A stretch of 64,000 nucleotides of DNA from the NCBI GenBank assembly GCA_037043455.1, contig JAWPHD010010223.1, positions 31,931-95,930 on the forward strand, given 5' to 3'. Both the position numbers and the translations under genes were made by a program. Source of the DNA: Cyrtodaria siliqua. Taxonomy: Eukaryota > Mollusca > Bivalvia > Adapedonta > Hiatellidae. The notes under the pieces are model-generated. The model was not told the DNA's origin, ran no database searches, and saw nothing but the letters and a program-made list of their open reading frames with translations. Shown in pieces: positions 35,830 to 47,122 of the stretch (position 1 is its first letter; each line of letters opens with the position of its first letter).

Positions 35830-37140
35830 ATGCATACTTTGAAATTATTAGTAAATTGGTTACCTCCCTTGTTTAACATTACTCCATTTGCTTTGTAATA
35901 ACAACATAGGGATTCAGCTTTTGTTAATCAAAAAGGAACTAAGTAAGTTGTATGTTTACTTGTTAATTTGATAAATTGTTTAATGACTCATGCGTGTAGA
36001 AATGATTGATATACTGTATTACGTTGTTTAATTAGTTTAGGGAGCCGCTAGATGCATATTACATATAAGGGTCCGATGTCATAATGTCCTGAATTATGAC
36101 CATTAATAGTAGTTCAATCTTAGTGTCTCAACATCATTTTGGAATTTTGGAAGGTCTCTGAAAAAGAACACTAACATTTCCCCTTCCCGTCCTTTATAGA
36201 CAATTATAATAATAGAAGATAGTAATGTAATCATTCTGTGACTGTGTTCCGTGTAACCCTTCACAGTTCTAGGACTGAACCGAAAAATGTAGTAGTTTTG
36301 ACTCAGCTCAAGTTACATGCTAATCAGCTTGGTTTTCGCATAATAGACGGATAGAGAAGATATAGTGCTATATTTTTATATAAAGGGAAGGTCAGAACCA
36401 TAATACACACTCGTTTTTCTGGACTGTTTTTAAATACCATGATACCGGAAATTTAGTTCAGCGATCGCGTAAAACATGCATTATTCTTCATTTTTGCAAC
36501 ATTGGCTTACCTAAATATGCCGTACCGGCTTAAATCAATTATCGAAATTCGCAGATTGTTTGACTAGTTACAGGACAGACCCGAGAATCTCTGTTTTATA
36601 TTGAGGATCTCTATAATTCATCCATGTAATTAACTGACCCCAGAGCAATAAAATACCCATTTTCGCACAGCAGGGCATCAATTATCTGGCAGCAGATAGG
36701 CACATTCAAATAGAGATAATGATATATACTTCTAACATTTAATTCTGCATGGACAAAGTTTTAGCTCATTAGCAGGCATTTTAGGTGATTTATTGCCATT
36801 TTATTGACCTCATGCTGGCTCTGTCGTAATGGTAACCTGTGATTTCGCTGGTTTGAGAAAAAAAAGCGTTTTCTTTTTTGGCAACTGTCATTTTGTTCTT
36901 ATTTTTCATTTTTCTGATTTTCTAAATGCTCAGCAACCCGTATCAAATTGAACACTTTGTAATAATAATATTTCATAAAATGTTGTTTCTTGGTCTTTCC
37001 ATAACGGCTACATCTGGCGATTTATGTGTAGAAATGTTGAAAAAGAGCATCACATATTAATATTAGAACCATGTTAAATACATAATCCGCCTATTTTAAT
37101 AAGGTTGTGTGGTCAAGTGGTTTAAATCGTGGATCATAAG
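35830..37140. other. Intergenic AT-rich DNA, nothing recognised
   Basis: I see no exon, repeat or RNA signature in this stretch. Confidence 0.45.
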
Positions 37141-37144
37141 AACT

Positions 37145-37703
37145 TATACACTGAGCAAAAATAGAAACGTCCCCAACTTTACCCATAGATTTAGACACAA
37201 TCATATTATATTTTATTTAATCTTATATGCCAATACCTTTGTTAAAGGCCAGCGCTGTCATGAAAACAATTTGAATCAAACTTGTGGGCACACTTATTCC
37301 CCTTGATTTGGTTTAAACAGCTTTTCCGGGTCTTGTGGTTAAATTTTGAGTTAACACAGTTTTGTTATATTGAAATAAACAGGGAGTGACCTCATCAGCA
37401 CAAAAACAGAGAAAAGACGCTGATCTTTTCACTCATTTTTGCGCCATACAGCTTTCAAGAACGAATATTTTCAGATTACCTCCCTTTATAATAAAAACAG
37501 TGATTTCGCTATTTGAATAAAACATGTTTAAGCAGCAACAGACAAACTTTGGTTTTTGAAGATTATTAATATTGATCAGAATGGTTGAGTGATAAGTATA
37601 AAATGATGACATTATATCTAGATTGGTGTACAAAGTGTAAACAAAGTCAACTCTATGCAAATCACAGCTTAAAAGGGGGACGTTTCTATTTTTGCTGAGT
37701 ATA
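37145..37703. mobile_element. Mariner-like MITE, TA-flanked
   Basis: TIRs of about 26 bp ('gagcaaaaatagaaacgtcc' and its inverse) lie next to TATA at both ends. The interior (about 500 bp) has no transposase. The TA flank and TIR style fit the Tc1/mariner superfamily by inference. Confidence 0.7.
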
Positions 37704-37858
37704 GATGAAACCTGACGCTTATTGCCCATTTTATGGAGAACTTCTCTCCTGAATTTAAATCACCAACATAAATTAATCCCAGATTTTTCATAAGTTTTAG
37801 CACACTACTGTTTAACGTGATCTTTATCGGCAATACGCCAAGAAGTTAAACGGCTGGA

Positions 37859-38114
37859 CATTACGTGGTCCTGCCTTAATTCCATTAAGCGATGGGAAAG
37901 CTTATTTTAACAGGATTTTATAACGGATATTTCGACAATACAAACATTGTTTACTGAAAATGTGTGATAACCTGTTCAAAAATACGTAATTAATGTTTTA
38001 ATTTTACAATATGCAATCTTTTTAAGCCGAAATTAAGGTTTTATTTCGTACTGACCCCATCCAACAAGAAGGGATTGGATAGGGTATGAACGTTAATACT
38101 CGGACCACGTAATG
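37859..38114 (+). mobile_element. MITE family A copy 3, best ends
   Basis: 256 bp with CATTACGTGGTCC at the left and GGACCACGTAATG at the right. This is the cleanest copy for defining the family. Confidence 0.85.
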
Positions 38115-39485
38115 TATGCATGTAGCTGTGCAGGCACTAGAAGCAGAAATAAAACGGGATTTATAAGGTTGTTTGCGAGTAAAAAAACATAATTCTCGTT
38201 ACATTTAGCTGGAGTATACGAATTAGTGCTCCTGAGTTCCAAAAATAAAACATTGTCGTAATGTATGCATCAACAATATATACATTGTTTTCTGTTTTAT
38301 CACCAGGAACCAAAACAAATTTGTTGTGAACTTCTTGGATTCCCGATTTCAAATTGCGAAACGAAAATCTTGGTCTCAAAGACGTGGCATCACTAAATGC
38401 AAAAGTTTTTAAAAAATTATTATTAGTGCTGAGCAGCAAATGATTACTTGTCGGTGTAAAACCTGTAAGTGAAACACCTGTTGCTGCGCACGTGCAAAGT
38501 AAGGAACACGTTTTTCATGTTTGGACGCATGAATAGACCGGCGATTTCCACAATGAAATCGTGATAATCATGTGTAAAACTTACAACAACATGTATGCTA
38601 ACAAAACAGATATTCAAACACATAAAGTGTAAAGTTTTCATTTTGGGTCAGTGTATATATATTTTTAATTTGATTTAAATTTATTTTTTTTAATTATTTT
38701 TTTGATATATTTTGATTGATTGATTATTATTATTTTTTATTGTTTTTTTTATATATTTTTTATATTTTTATTTTTTTTCTTTTTTTTTTTACTTTTTTTC
38801 ATTTTTTTTTGTTAACTGTGTTGGATTTGACGAAACTTAACAGGAAGCTATGCTTTCTAGACAGCACCTTGACATTTACTTTAAATTTCTTGTCGGCGCT
38901 ACTCCTCGGGCTCCTTGTTGGATTTTGACGAAACTTGGCAGGAAGCATCGGTAAGATGTCTAGTTGTGCATATCTTGCTTTTGTTCCAGTTCGCTGATTT
39001 TTGACGGAGTTATGGCCCTTGGACATTTTCACTTTAAATTTCTTGTTTCTTTACATAAGGGGTACCACGCGGCGACTACAAAATTGTGAGGATTTTTACA
39101 TGTTATCGCTTTTTTTACTTAAAAGTAAGCGTGATGACATATATATTTTTCTATGACATCACATTCGTTGAAATTTTCCGCTTTGATAAATGTAAAAATA
39201 AAGAGGGGTCTTCGAGTCAGATTTTTGTCAAATAAACTTTTAAAGTTTATAGAAAGTATTAAAATTACGGCGTCGTTTTATAGTTTTCTTTAAAATGACG
39301 TTGACTTCACGAGTTTTGACTTGCGACGTTTACTTTGTATTATTATTGTTAACTAATTCAAGATCGTGTGTTCATGTTATTCATTTTTTATCTGATCTTT
39401 ACCATATACGAGCTGTTTTAGCCAGTAGAGCGTCCACAGGCCTTGGGCTTCTTGTTTTTACTAACAGCAGTTTAGACAATCCACT
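38115..39485. other. Intergenic DNA, low complexity, no gene recognised
   Basis: It has a T-rich stretch at 38680-38810. Segments at 38820-39010 repeat 'tttgacgaaactt..caggaag' twice, a mini tandem repeat of about 105 bp. Confidence 0.5.
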
Positions 39486-40008
39486 ATGTGGACTTGCCAA
39501 GAAGTTGATGAAGCACTCATTTCCTTATTTGATAATATTTTTCTCAGGTTTTTAACTACCGTTGATATACGAATTGTCGGTATCCCTATGGGTACGAACT
39601 GTGCACCACTTGTCGCAGATTTGTTCTTGTATTGCTATGAAAGAGATATCATGTTGAGTCCTTCACCAGATACTCAGGCAGATGTAATTGAAGCCTTTAA
39701 TGACACCTCTCGGTATCTGGATGGCATATTGAACATTGACAATATTTGCTCTGCTACAATGGTTAATACCATCTATCCTAAAGAACTCAACTAAGCTAAC
39801 ATTTCTGATACTGTCGCTTCTTTTCTTGATTTACATCTCTATTGAAAATGGTGAATCTTTGACAAGAGAGATGATTTTAATGTTGATATTGTTAATTATC
39901 CCCACTTATATAGGGATGTTCATTACTGTTCCCCGAGCTACTTCTAATGGGTTCTACTTTTCTCGACTTGGTCGTTTTTCTAGAGCTTGTAGATGTGTTG
40001 ATTCGTAA
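39486..40008 (+). pseudogene. Penelope-like element reverse transcriptase relic
   Basis: The first frame contains GIPMGTNCAPLVADLFLYCY, a hallmark of Penelope-like RTs, followed by RYLDGILNIDN. The second catalytic aspartate of the family's YLDD is Gly here. Stops at about 39793 and 39843 and at least two frame changes follow; matching pieces continue as FDKRDDFN and VPRATSNG in other frames to about 40008. No GIY-YIG endonuclease or intact 5' part is seen. It is dead and 5'-truncated, and its 3' end abuts SINE-C. Confidence 0.8.
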
Positions 40009-40012
40009 TATG

Positions 40013-40250
40013 TGCTCCATGTTCGAATGGTTAACGACGTTGCGTTGTAAACCGTCGCCTCTCACCGCTGCGGGTTCGAATTCCACTGGGAGCTCGACTT
40101 GTAAGTGAGGAAGTGTCGATTCTTAAGGATGGCTGGAGGTTTAACAGTACTGGTTCTACCCAGGAAAAGAGTGTGGTCTGCCTCCACCACAAAACATCGA
40201 CCGTCATATATAACCTTGCATGTGTTGAAAATGACGTAAAACATCATACA
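40013..40250 (+). mobile_element. SINE family C, full length
   Basis: The tRNA-like head has 'gttcgaatggttaacgacg' and a B-box GGTTCGAATTC, then the family C body and 'atgacgtaaaacatcat' end. It begins directly after the Penelope relic. Confidence 0.8.
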
Positions 40251-42126
40251 AAGTGTATAACTTTGAAGCTACTCCAGCAGGACTATCATTACCGTACACT
40301 TCGAACGAACTATAGTGTGTCTTTAAAGAAACTAATCCGCCAAATAACGGCTAAATTACACCACAAAACTGTTTATCAAAACTCCTCTGTTCAGGTGTTC
40401 AGGTGTTCAGGACATATAATAATGTATACGTGCCGGTTAAAAGTGTAAGTTTTTTCAATGATTCTTAAATTAACCATGGTTGAGTATGCGTAAAATTGAT
40501 TATGAATTGGTAACTCATAATTCGACGCTCCTGTGTTGGGGTTTTGTCTGCCTGATTAAAGCCGTGTCTATAGAGTTTGGATTCTCAAAATATGTAAGTT
40601 TTATATATACTTTGTTGTCAGTAGGTTTAGGAATGGTGTACATGTTGTAACTTTTGGCTGTCGTTGGCAGGATTGCTACTTTAAAAACATAATCAATATT
40701 GCATATTTATGTTCATGTTTTCTGTCGTTTAAAATGACGTCTTACTTGACGCCATATGGCTTTGCAAGAGGTATTGATAGGAAACTGAAGTTGAGTGTCG
40801 CCAAAATGTGTAATGTTGAAAGGCAAAGAAAACAAATTACTTTTTCTTGCAGTAGGAACTATTACAACGGTCGGAAATGATTTAGAAATATAAGGAATAT
40901 AAAAGTTCATTGTAAAATCCGGGTCGTTGTAAACTATATAAAACGAAGAATGCATTTTCCTCACATGAAAATATTGCTTCACTTGGTTTCTCCAAATAAC
41001 ATTACGTGGCCATGACCGAGAATTGGTCATAAACGGTTTACCTATATAGCATGTTATATACGCAAAGAAAGATGCACCTGTCAAGGATGAAACCTCAATG
41101 TATTGTGCTTGCAGTAGTAGTTTATTAATTATACCATAAAATAAAAACTGTTTGACATAATGGAGACATCACAATTATTAGTTGCATATCCCACCACATG
41201 GAATGCTGCATCTATACACTAAAGAAAACCTTTTTTTTGCAATATCTACACAAAACGTATTTCATATAGCAGTAAAACGCACATTTATTTTAGTAATGAA
41301 TCCATCCAAAAATAGGAACCGTCCAGAAGAAGAAAAGACAGAAAACATTGTATATAATGTTGGTGTCACAATTGTAAAATGGAAACAATATGCTTTCTCC
41401 GTATCTGTCGGTCACCGGTCACAGAGGCTGAGATTCTGACATGGTCTGGTCGGTTATGGTACACAGGAAGCAAATCACTTTTGTATTCATGTCTGGTGTC
41501 TTACTGTGGTAGAAAGAAGTTCCCAACTATATAATCCCTAACCATTTTGTGATAAAATGCATGTTTGAGTATTTAAGGTATTTTTTTTCTGGCTGAAATG
41601 ACTTGATTGACTTGTTGTGAACGCTAAGAACCATTTGAATGGCTGTATGATGATTTAATTTATCAACGTGAACGTTTTGAAAGTGAAAGTAGAATACATG
41701 TTAGAGGTGTCGAATGAATACAGTTTGTTCACGGCGTCAACAAAGATGAGAATTTTATTTTCTTAAATGCAACATGACCCCTACTTTACTCAGCAGTTTT
41801 CTAGAGAAGAAGAATATGTAAGTAAATTTTATTTTGAACTTCATTTTTTAAAATGACAAACTAGAAAGCTTGAAAAACATTGTATGTAGGATTCAGTGTT
41901 GTTTTTATTTACTGCCGGTACACCATATCTCATTCTTCCACAGCCTTTGTATGGTGCTGTCGGTCGGTAGTATACATGCTTTCACAACAGTTTCCAACCA
42001 GGTTTGCACGTACATGTTTGAGTAAACAGTATTCGGGAATGTTTACATTATGTCCTAGTTACGATACGAAGACTTGTTTTATACATATTGTTTGATCGAG
42101 CGGTTATCAAATAGATTGGAAAATGG
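40251..42126. other. Intergenic DNA, no gene recognised
   Basis: The longest ORF, minus 41084-40713 (123 codons), has no domain I recognise and no codon or splice support. It is left uncalled. Confidence 0.45.
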
Positions 42127-42373
42127 CATTACGTGATACGAGTATTAAGATTCATACCCAATCCAACTCCTTCTCCAAGAAGCGAAAACGGGACTGACTG
42201 GGGGTATGAAATAAAAGCTTAAAAGGCTTAAAAAGTTTGCATATTGTAAAATTAAAGCATTGTATAGGTAATTTTAAACAGGTTATCTTATCGCACTTTT
42301 TATCCGTTATAAAATCCTGCTGATATAATCTTTTTTCCGTCGCTTAATTGAATTAAGGCGGGACCACGTAATG
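42127..42373 (-). mobile_element. MITE family A copy 4
   Basis: Reverse orientation; the right end GGGACCACGTAATG is intact and the left (CATTACGTGATAC) slightly diverged. Confidence 0.8.
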
Positions 42374-42819
42374 GGAGCCTTTGGAAGCAACGAAAACAAA
42401 CAAAAGAGAAGTTTACATAATCAAGTTGGAGTTTTAATAAATCATGTTCATGTACGTTTACATAACAACGTCTACATCTAACTTAGATAAGACACTACAA
42501 TTAATGTTATTCCAAGGTTATATTTTTTCCTCAGATTCTCAAAACGTCGTGTGTTTTTTTTCTCTTATTACTCCACAAGTACGCAAAAAAACAACAACGA
42601 CAAAGTCAGCGTCGTGAAATGATTCGTTATTCTGTAGAATAGTGTGATACATTTTTAACCCATTTCTGCATTTGCGCATTTCTGTCTCTCCATTGGATTG
42701 TTTAATATTGTTTAAGAGTTTAATGTGTCTTTGTTTCCGACAAGGAATATTAGGTTCTTTCTTCTTCGGTGAATATTAAAGCGATGCTAAATTGTACACA
42801 TAGTATGGCAAGCCGATTG

Positions 42820-43080
42820 TCGTAAACCCATGTTCACGGTCGTAAACCCAAGTTCACGGTCGTAAACATAGGTTCACGTTCGTAAACTATGGTTCACGCA
42901 CGTGAACCCAGGTTCACGCCCGTAAACATAGGTTCACGCTCGTGAACTTAGGATAACGACCGAAATTCTTAGATCAATCGAGAAACCTAGTCTATCGGAC
43001 GTAAACCTGGGATCACGAGCGTACACTATGGTTTACGCCCGTTATACTATGTTTTCGCTCGAAAATATAGGTTAGTTAAG
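42820..43080. repeat. Degenerate 22-bp array, first part
   Basis: Units of type 'cgtaaacataggttcacg' repeat about a dozen times with drift. The array resumes at about 43450-43525 after an inserted foldback. Confidence 0.85.
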
Positions 43081-43246
43081 AAATAGAACATCGTTTACTG
43101 TGAATTATCGTTTAATATATCACGGTTTGGAGTTCAATTGTAAACAATAATTTCACGAGCCCGAAGGGCGAGTGAAATTATTGTTTACAATTGAACGACA
43201 AACCGTGATATAGTATAGATAATTCACAGTAAACGATGTTCTATTT
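43081..43246. mobile_element. Large palindrome (family H)
   Basis: Arms of about 75 bp: 'aaatagaacatcgtttactg' and 'caattgtaaacaataatttc' are mirrored by 'gaaattattgtttacaattg' and 'cagtaaacgatgttctattt', with a 16-bp GC-rich loop. A further inverted pair 'tattctaata' (about 43248) and 'tattagaata' (about 43449) suggests the full insert extends to about 43459. Confidence 0.85.
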
Positions 43247-43449
43247 CTATTCTAATACCCCTAAAATGTGAAAATAACGCATACATCTGAAATTTTTCTC
43301 ATTGCTTTGCTTGCTCTCCTAACGTTGCATACGTTACAATGCGGAATGCGCAATGCGCAATGCTTATTCTCCTAACGTTGCAAAAATTACAGTGATATAT
43401 CGTTCAATATAACGAGATATTTTAAACTAGGCTATATAGTGCGGGTGTA

Positions 43450-43550
43450 TTAGAATATTCGATAAACCTGGTTTTACGTTCGAAAAACCTAGTTTATCGA
43501 TCGTTAATCCTAGTTTTTCAACCGTTCACGTAATTATTGGACAATTGGCT
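43450..43550. repeat. Degenerate 22-bp array, second part
   Basis: It resumes with 'cgataaacctggttttacg' type units, as at 42820-43080. Confidence 0.7.
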
Positions 43551-43675
43551 TGCCATGCACATGTAACCAATTTCTACAAGGTTTTAAATGAGTAATGCTA
43601 TTTGTTTACTAAGAAATTGGCCAACAAAACTGGACAGTGTTCTTACTTAGAACTCTTGTGTACGTAGTGTTATAT

Positions 43676-43784
43676 AAATATTGCATCCCAGTGAGGGTGA
43701 CAGTGGATTTTGTCAACCGGAGGAAAATAATGTCAACCGAGGGTTGACAATATCCACTGTCACCCTCACTGGGGTGCAATATTT
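43676..43784. mobile_element. Foldback hairpin family F, copy 2
   Basis: The stem 'aatattgcatcccagtgagg' plus 'gtgacagtgga' is mirrored on the right arm. It is followed by 'tattttattataccgaaca' as in copy 1, and by the end motif 'gtgaggtataataat' near 43955. The whole element is about 300 bp. Confidence 0.75.
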
Positions 43785-43984
43785 ATTTTATTATACCGAA
43801 CAAATGTTTTGATTAACATTTAAATATACGAGGGGGGAATTTTTTTATACTTCCCGTGACGTCACAATCGTGAAACAGTAAACCTTGTTTACCGGTGAAC
43901 AGTAAAAATTGCTTCACGCTAAGGGTATGGGCAATTTATACAGGAGTGTAAACGTGAGGTATAATAATATTATTGTTTACCATG

Positions 43985-44435
43985 TCTAATATAATTCTGT
44001 ATTCGTGGGGCTGTTCCACAGATCGCATACATAAAGTGCAGGAGTGGTAACTACGTGTTTGCAAATGCTAATCGTGGTCAGAGATTTTAACACCGATTGA
44101 CGAACACCGAGTCCAATCATTTCGTGAAGCGTATTTTGACCTTTGCCATTTATTCCTTTGATCAACATCTTGGGTATATATTCGATACTTGACATTTTGT
44201 CTGTGACTATATTACTACGACTGGTCCTCTATAGTGCCATATGGCTAGACGGAAAAGATCCAAGTTAAACTGAAAGCGCTTTTGTACCTTCCTTCTAGAA
44301 TTCTAGTCTTTCGTCTCTTCTTTTCTAGTGTTTCATTTCGTTCCTCTCTAAGGCATGTAAGATAAAAAAACAACGTCATTCTTGTTCTCATCTTATTCGA
44401 GGTTTCTATCCCAGTATGACTTAATATGATGCGTA
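43985..44435. other. Intergenic DNA, nothing recognised
   Basis: I see no exon, repeat or RNA signature in this stretch. Confidence 0.45.
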
Positions 44436-44590
44436 AACGGGACTTAGCGAGGTTGTGTACGGGACTTAGCGAGGTTGTGTACGAGACTTAGCGAGGTTGT
44501 GTACGGGACTTAGCGAGGTTGTGTACGAGACTTAGCGAGGTTGTGTACGGGACTTAGCGAGGTTGTGTACGAGACTTAGCGAGGTTGTAT
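44436..44590. repeat. 22-bp tandem repeat with alternating variant
   Basis: There are seven copies of 'acttagcgaggttgtgtacg' plus two bases. Apart from the first two, units alternate between GGGACTT and GAGACTT, giving a 44-bp higher-order period. Confidence 0.92.
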
Positions 44591-46676
44591 AACATCATTA
44601 GGCATTTAGGCCTTATTGCCCACTGACCGTTCCAAGTCGATAAACCTATGTTAACCACTCTTTATGTTATGTATTGTCCTTTTCATTGACTTTTCAAATA
44701 TGCTCATTTAATTCGGTTTGTGATGCAGTGCGGACCTACAGTGACATTGTGTTTAATTGCTGTGGTTCCTGTAGGACCGTGTTTTTGTTATAATCCCAAT
44801 TCTTTCATTTCCTTCTGTTCATTAAATGTTCATATCATTGCTGATTTAGTTTTATGATCTCTTCTGATTATTACGTTAAACATTTTGTACAAGTAATAAT
44901 AATAATAATAATAATAGTAATGAAAAAATGCTTTAATATTTTGTTGCAATGTCAGATCTCATGTTACTTATATGGACGATATTTATATTTGGATCTATGC
45001 AACTGTAATAACCGTTACATATCACGTGTGCATGAATGCGCGCGCTTTCATTACATTAACCAATCAGAAATCCGTTTCGAGTATACAAGCGAGTGCTGCC
45101 AAAGATTAGCATCATTTCTATTTTACTTCACTGGATTTAGGTTCTGTTGCGGGTATCGTATACTATTTTGTTGTGTCTAGCTTATTTCGTTTTCCTTTTT
45201 ATTCGCCCGTTTGTAAATGTTTTCACGAAGGGGCAATCGGATTGGTTTCCGCTGCTTCTAAGAGAACGGCTGTGTACAGTGCAATGAGTTCATATTTGCT
45301 GTGTATATATATCTTGGTAAAATCAAAACCTTTATTGATTTTATCATAAATAAGTCAAAGGTCAAGACGTTAAACAGGAATTTTCTCAGACAAAAATTAA
45401 AATAAGTAGAAGAGATTTTACTGTACATTTTGACATTCTGTTTTGGTCATTGTAGCCTGTAAAATGTGTGGTGGGGTATCTGTAGATAAATCTCAATACA
45501 GCCACCTATTATTCAGTAAACATCAGTCATGTTTTACAGGGCACAACATAGCCAACATGAATAATGTATTAACACGAGAAATAAAGGCCAGCATTAGGAA
45601 AATCCAGTGTGATGCTTAGAATAAGGAAAGTACTTAACTTCATCATCAATTAACAAGTCATAAACTCATGTGATGTCAATATTAATCCGCTAAGTAAAAT
45701 GTCCAATTTTTTTTTCTTGATTAAAGTTTTATTCAAAGATATATACGAATCAGTAGTGTTATTACACACTGCTCCGTTTGCCAGCGATCATCGAGCCTTA
45801 ACTATGTTGTGTTATTACTTACTGTTTGTTTGGCCAGTGATCATCAAACCCAATATGTGCGGCTTTAAAATAAAATATCGCTAAAGCCGCTGCTAGAGGG
45901 GTTAGTGAAAGTGGTTGCTTATTTTGTATTTATTTTTTCATCTTCTGATAACCCATTTATTCAGACATCTTAATACATATTATCTGATACATATAAACAG
46001 AACATGCATATTAATATGTTAAGGTTAACAATTTATAGAATGAGTTTCGATATGTTTTTTATATATATTATAAATATGTACCAAATAAAAATAAAAAATA
46101 TATAACAATATATAATATACATGTACATATGGGGAACAGAAGACTCAATAAGTTTTATGAAGTAGAATATATATATGTTCTCTTAGATGGGCAATTTTTT
46201 ATTCATTTAGTCCATTTTAGAAATGTGTGCATTACCTCTACTAAACAGACCCAATAACACGAGTCTGCTACTTTCTTCTCTTGTTTGACGAGTCTGCTAC
46301 GTTCGTTCTTTCAATGGATCCCCTTTTCAGAATGTATTAATACCAGACGACATACCACACCATTACAGCATATATATTCAAATTTACAGTTTATAGCGTA
46401 AAAGTACAGATTAGTTTGAGTATGACGCTTTGCAATCTTGTCTTTTTGTTTGTATTGTTAGTCGAGGTCATGAAACGTCGAAATTGGAAACACGTTTATA
46501 TCTTCTTTTTTTCTTCATTTTATCAATTAATACGCAACACATTATTGTACGGTGTACAAAACGTATAGTTTATACATTGCATATATACGATAATTTATGT
46601 ATATGTTTGGTCAAAATCAGAATGTATTGTCAAAGTAAACGTTATCCTGAATACTAATTTCTATAATAACATTTGA

Positions 46677-46678
<2 letters not shown>
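44591..46678. other. Intergenic AT-rich DNA, no gene recognised
   Basis: It contains a small R1 scrap near 44615 and a short (AAT)n at 44897-44914. ORFs here show no domain. Confidence 0.45.

Positions 46679-46724
<46 letters not shown>
46679..46724. repeat. (TC)n microsatellite
   Basis: About 46 bp of CT repeats, 365 bp upstream of the PTER start codon. Confidence 0.9.
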
Positions 46725-46727
<3 letters not shown>

Positions 46728-47088
46728 CGTGCAGTTGTGGATATATAGTATAATTTATTTCATTCAGGTAATAAACTCACATTTGCCTTCCCCAGCAGAC
46801 ATAGATCCGTATCAGATACGTTTATCTGTATATGCCTGTATATGCATAAATCAAATTGTGTCGCAATGACTGTGTATGCATAATAAAGTGTGTCGTATCT
46901 CTACTGATAACCAGATGTTGTTTATTATTTCAGGTAAACTGACCATGTATACTCTGTCCTGACTTATTTTAGGCCAGTCCAATCATATATTAGAGCAATT
47001 GGCCGGAAGAGCGCAATCTGTTAAAGCAGTGGTGAGATCTTTAGGACGATCACATTTTCCCAGTGTAAGGTTATTGTGACTCATCAAC

Positions 47089-47122
47089 ATGGCTGAGGAT
47101 CCTCGTGGCAAGATTCAAACTG
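47089..47122 (+). CDS. PTER: PTER exon 1
   Basis: The 34 bp encode MAEDPRGKIQT plus one base of Gly12. The donor is ACTG|GTAAGT. The GK.QT start matches family N termini (human has SGKVQT). The ATG context is CAACATGG. Transcribed sequence upstream is not delimited. Confidence 0.82.

Noticed and set aside
40713..41084. 123-codon minus ORF
   Set aside because: No recognisable domain, no splice or expression context; length is plausible by chance.
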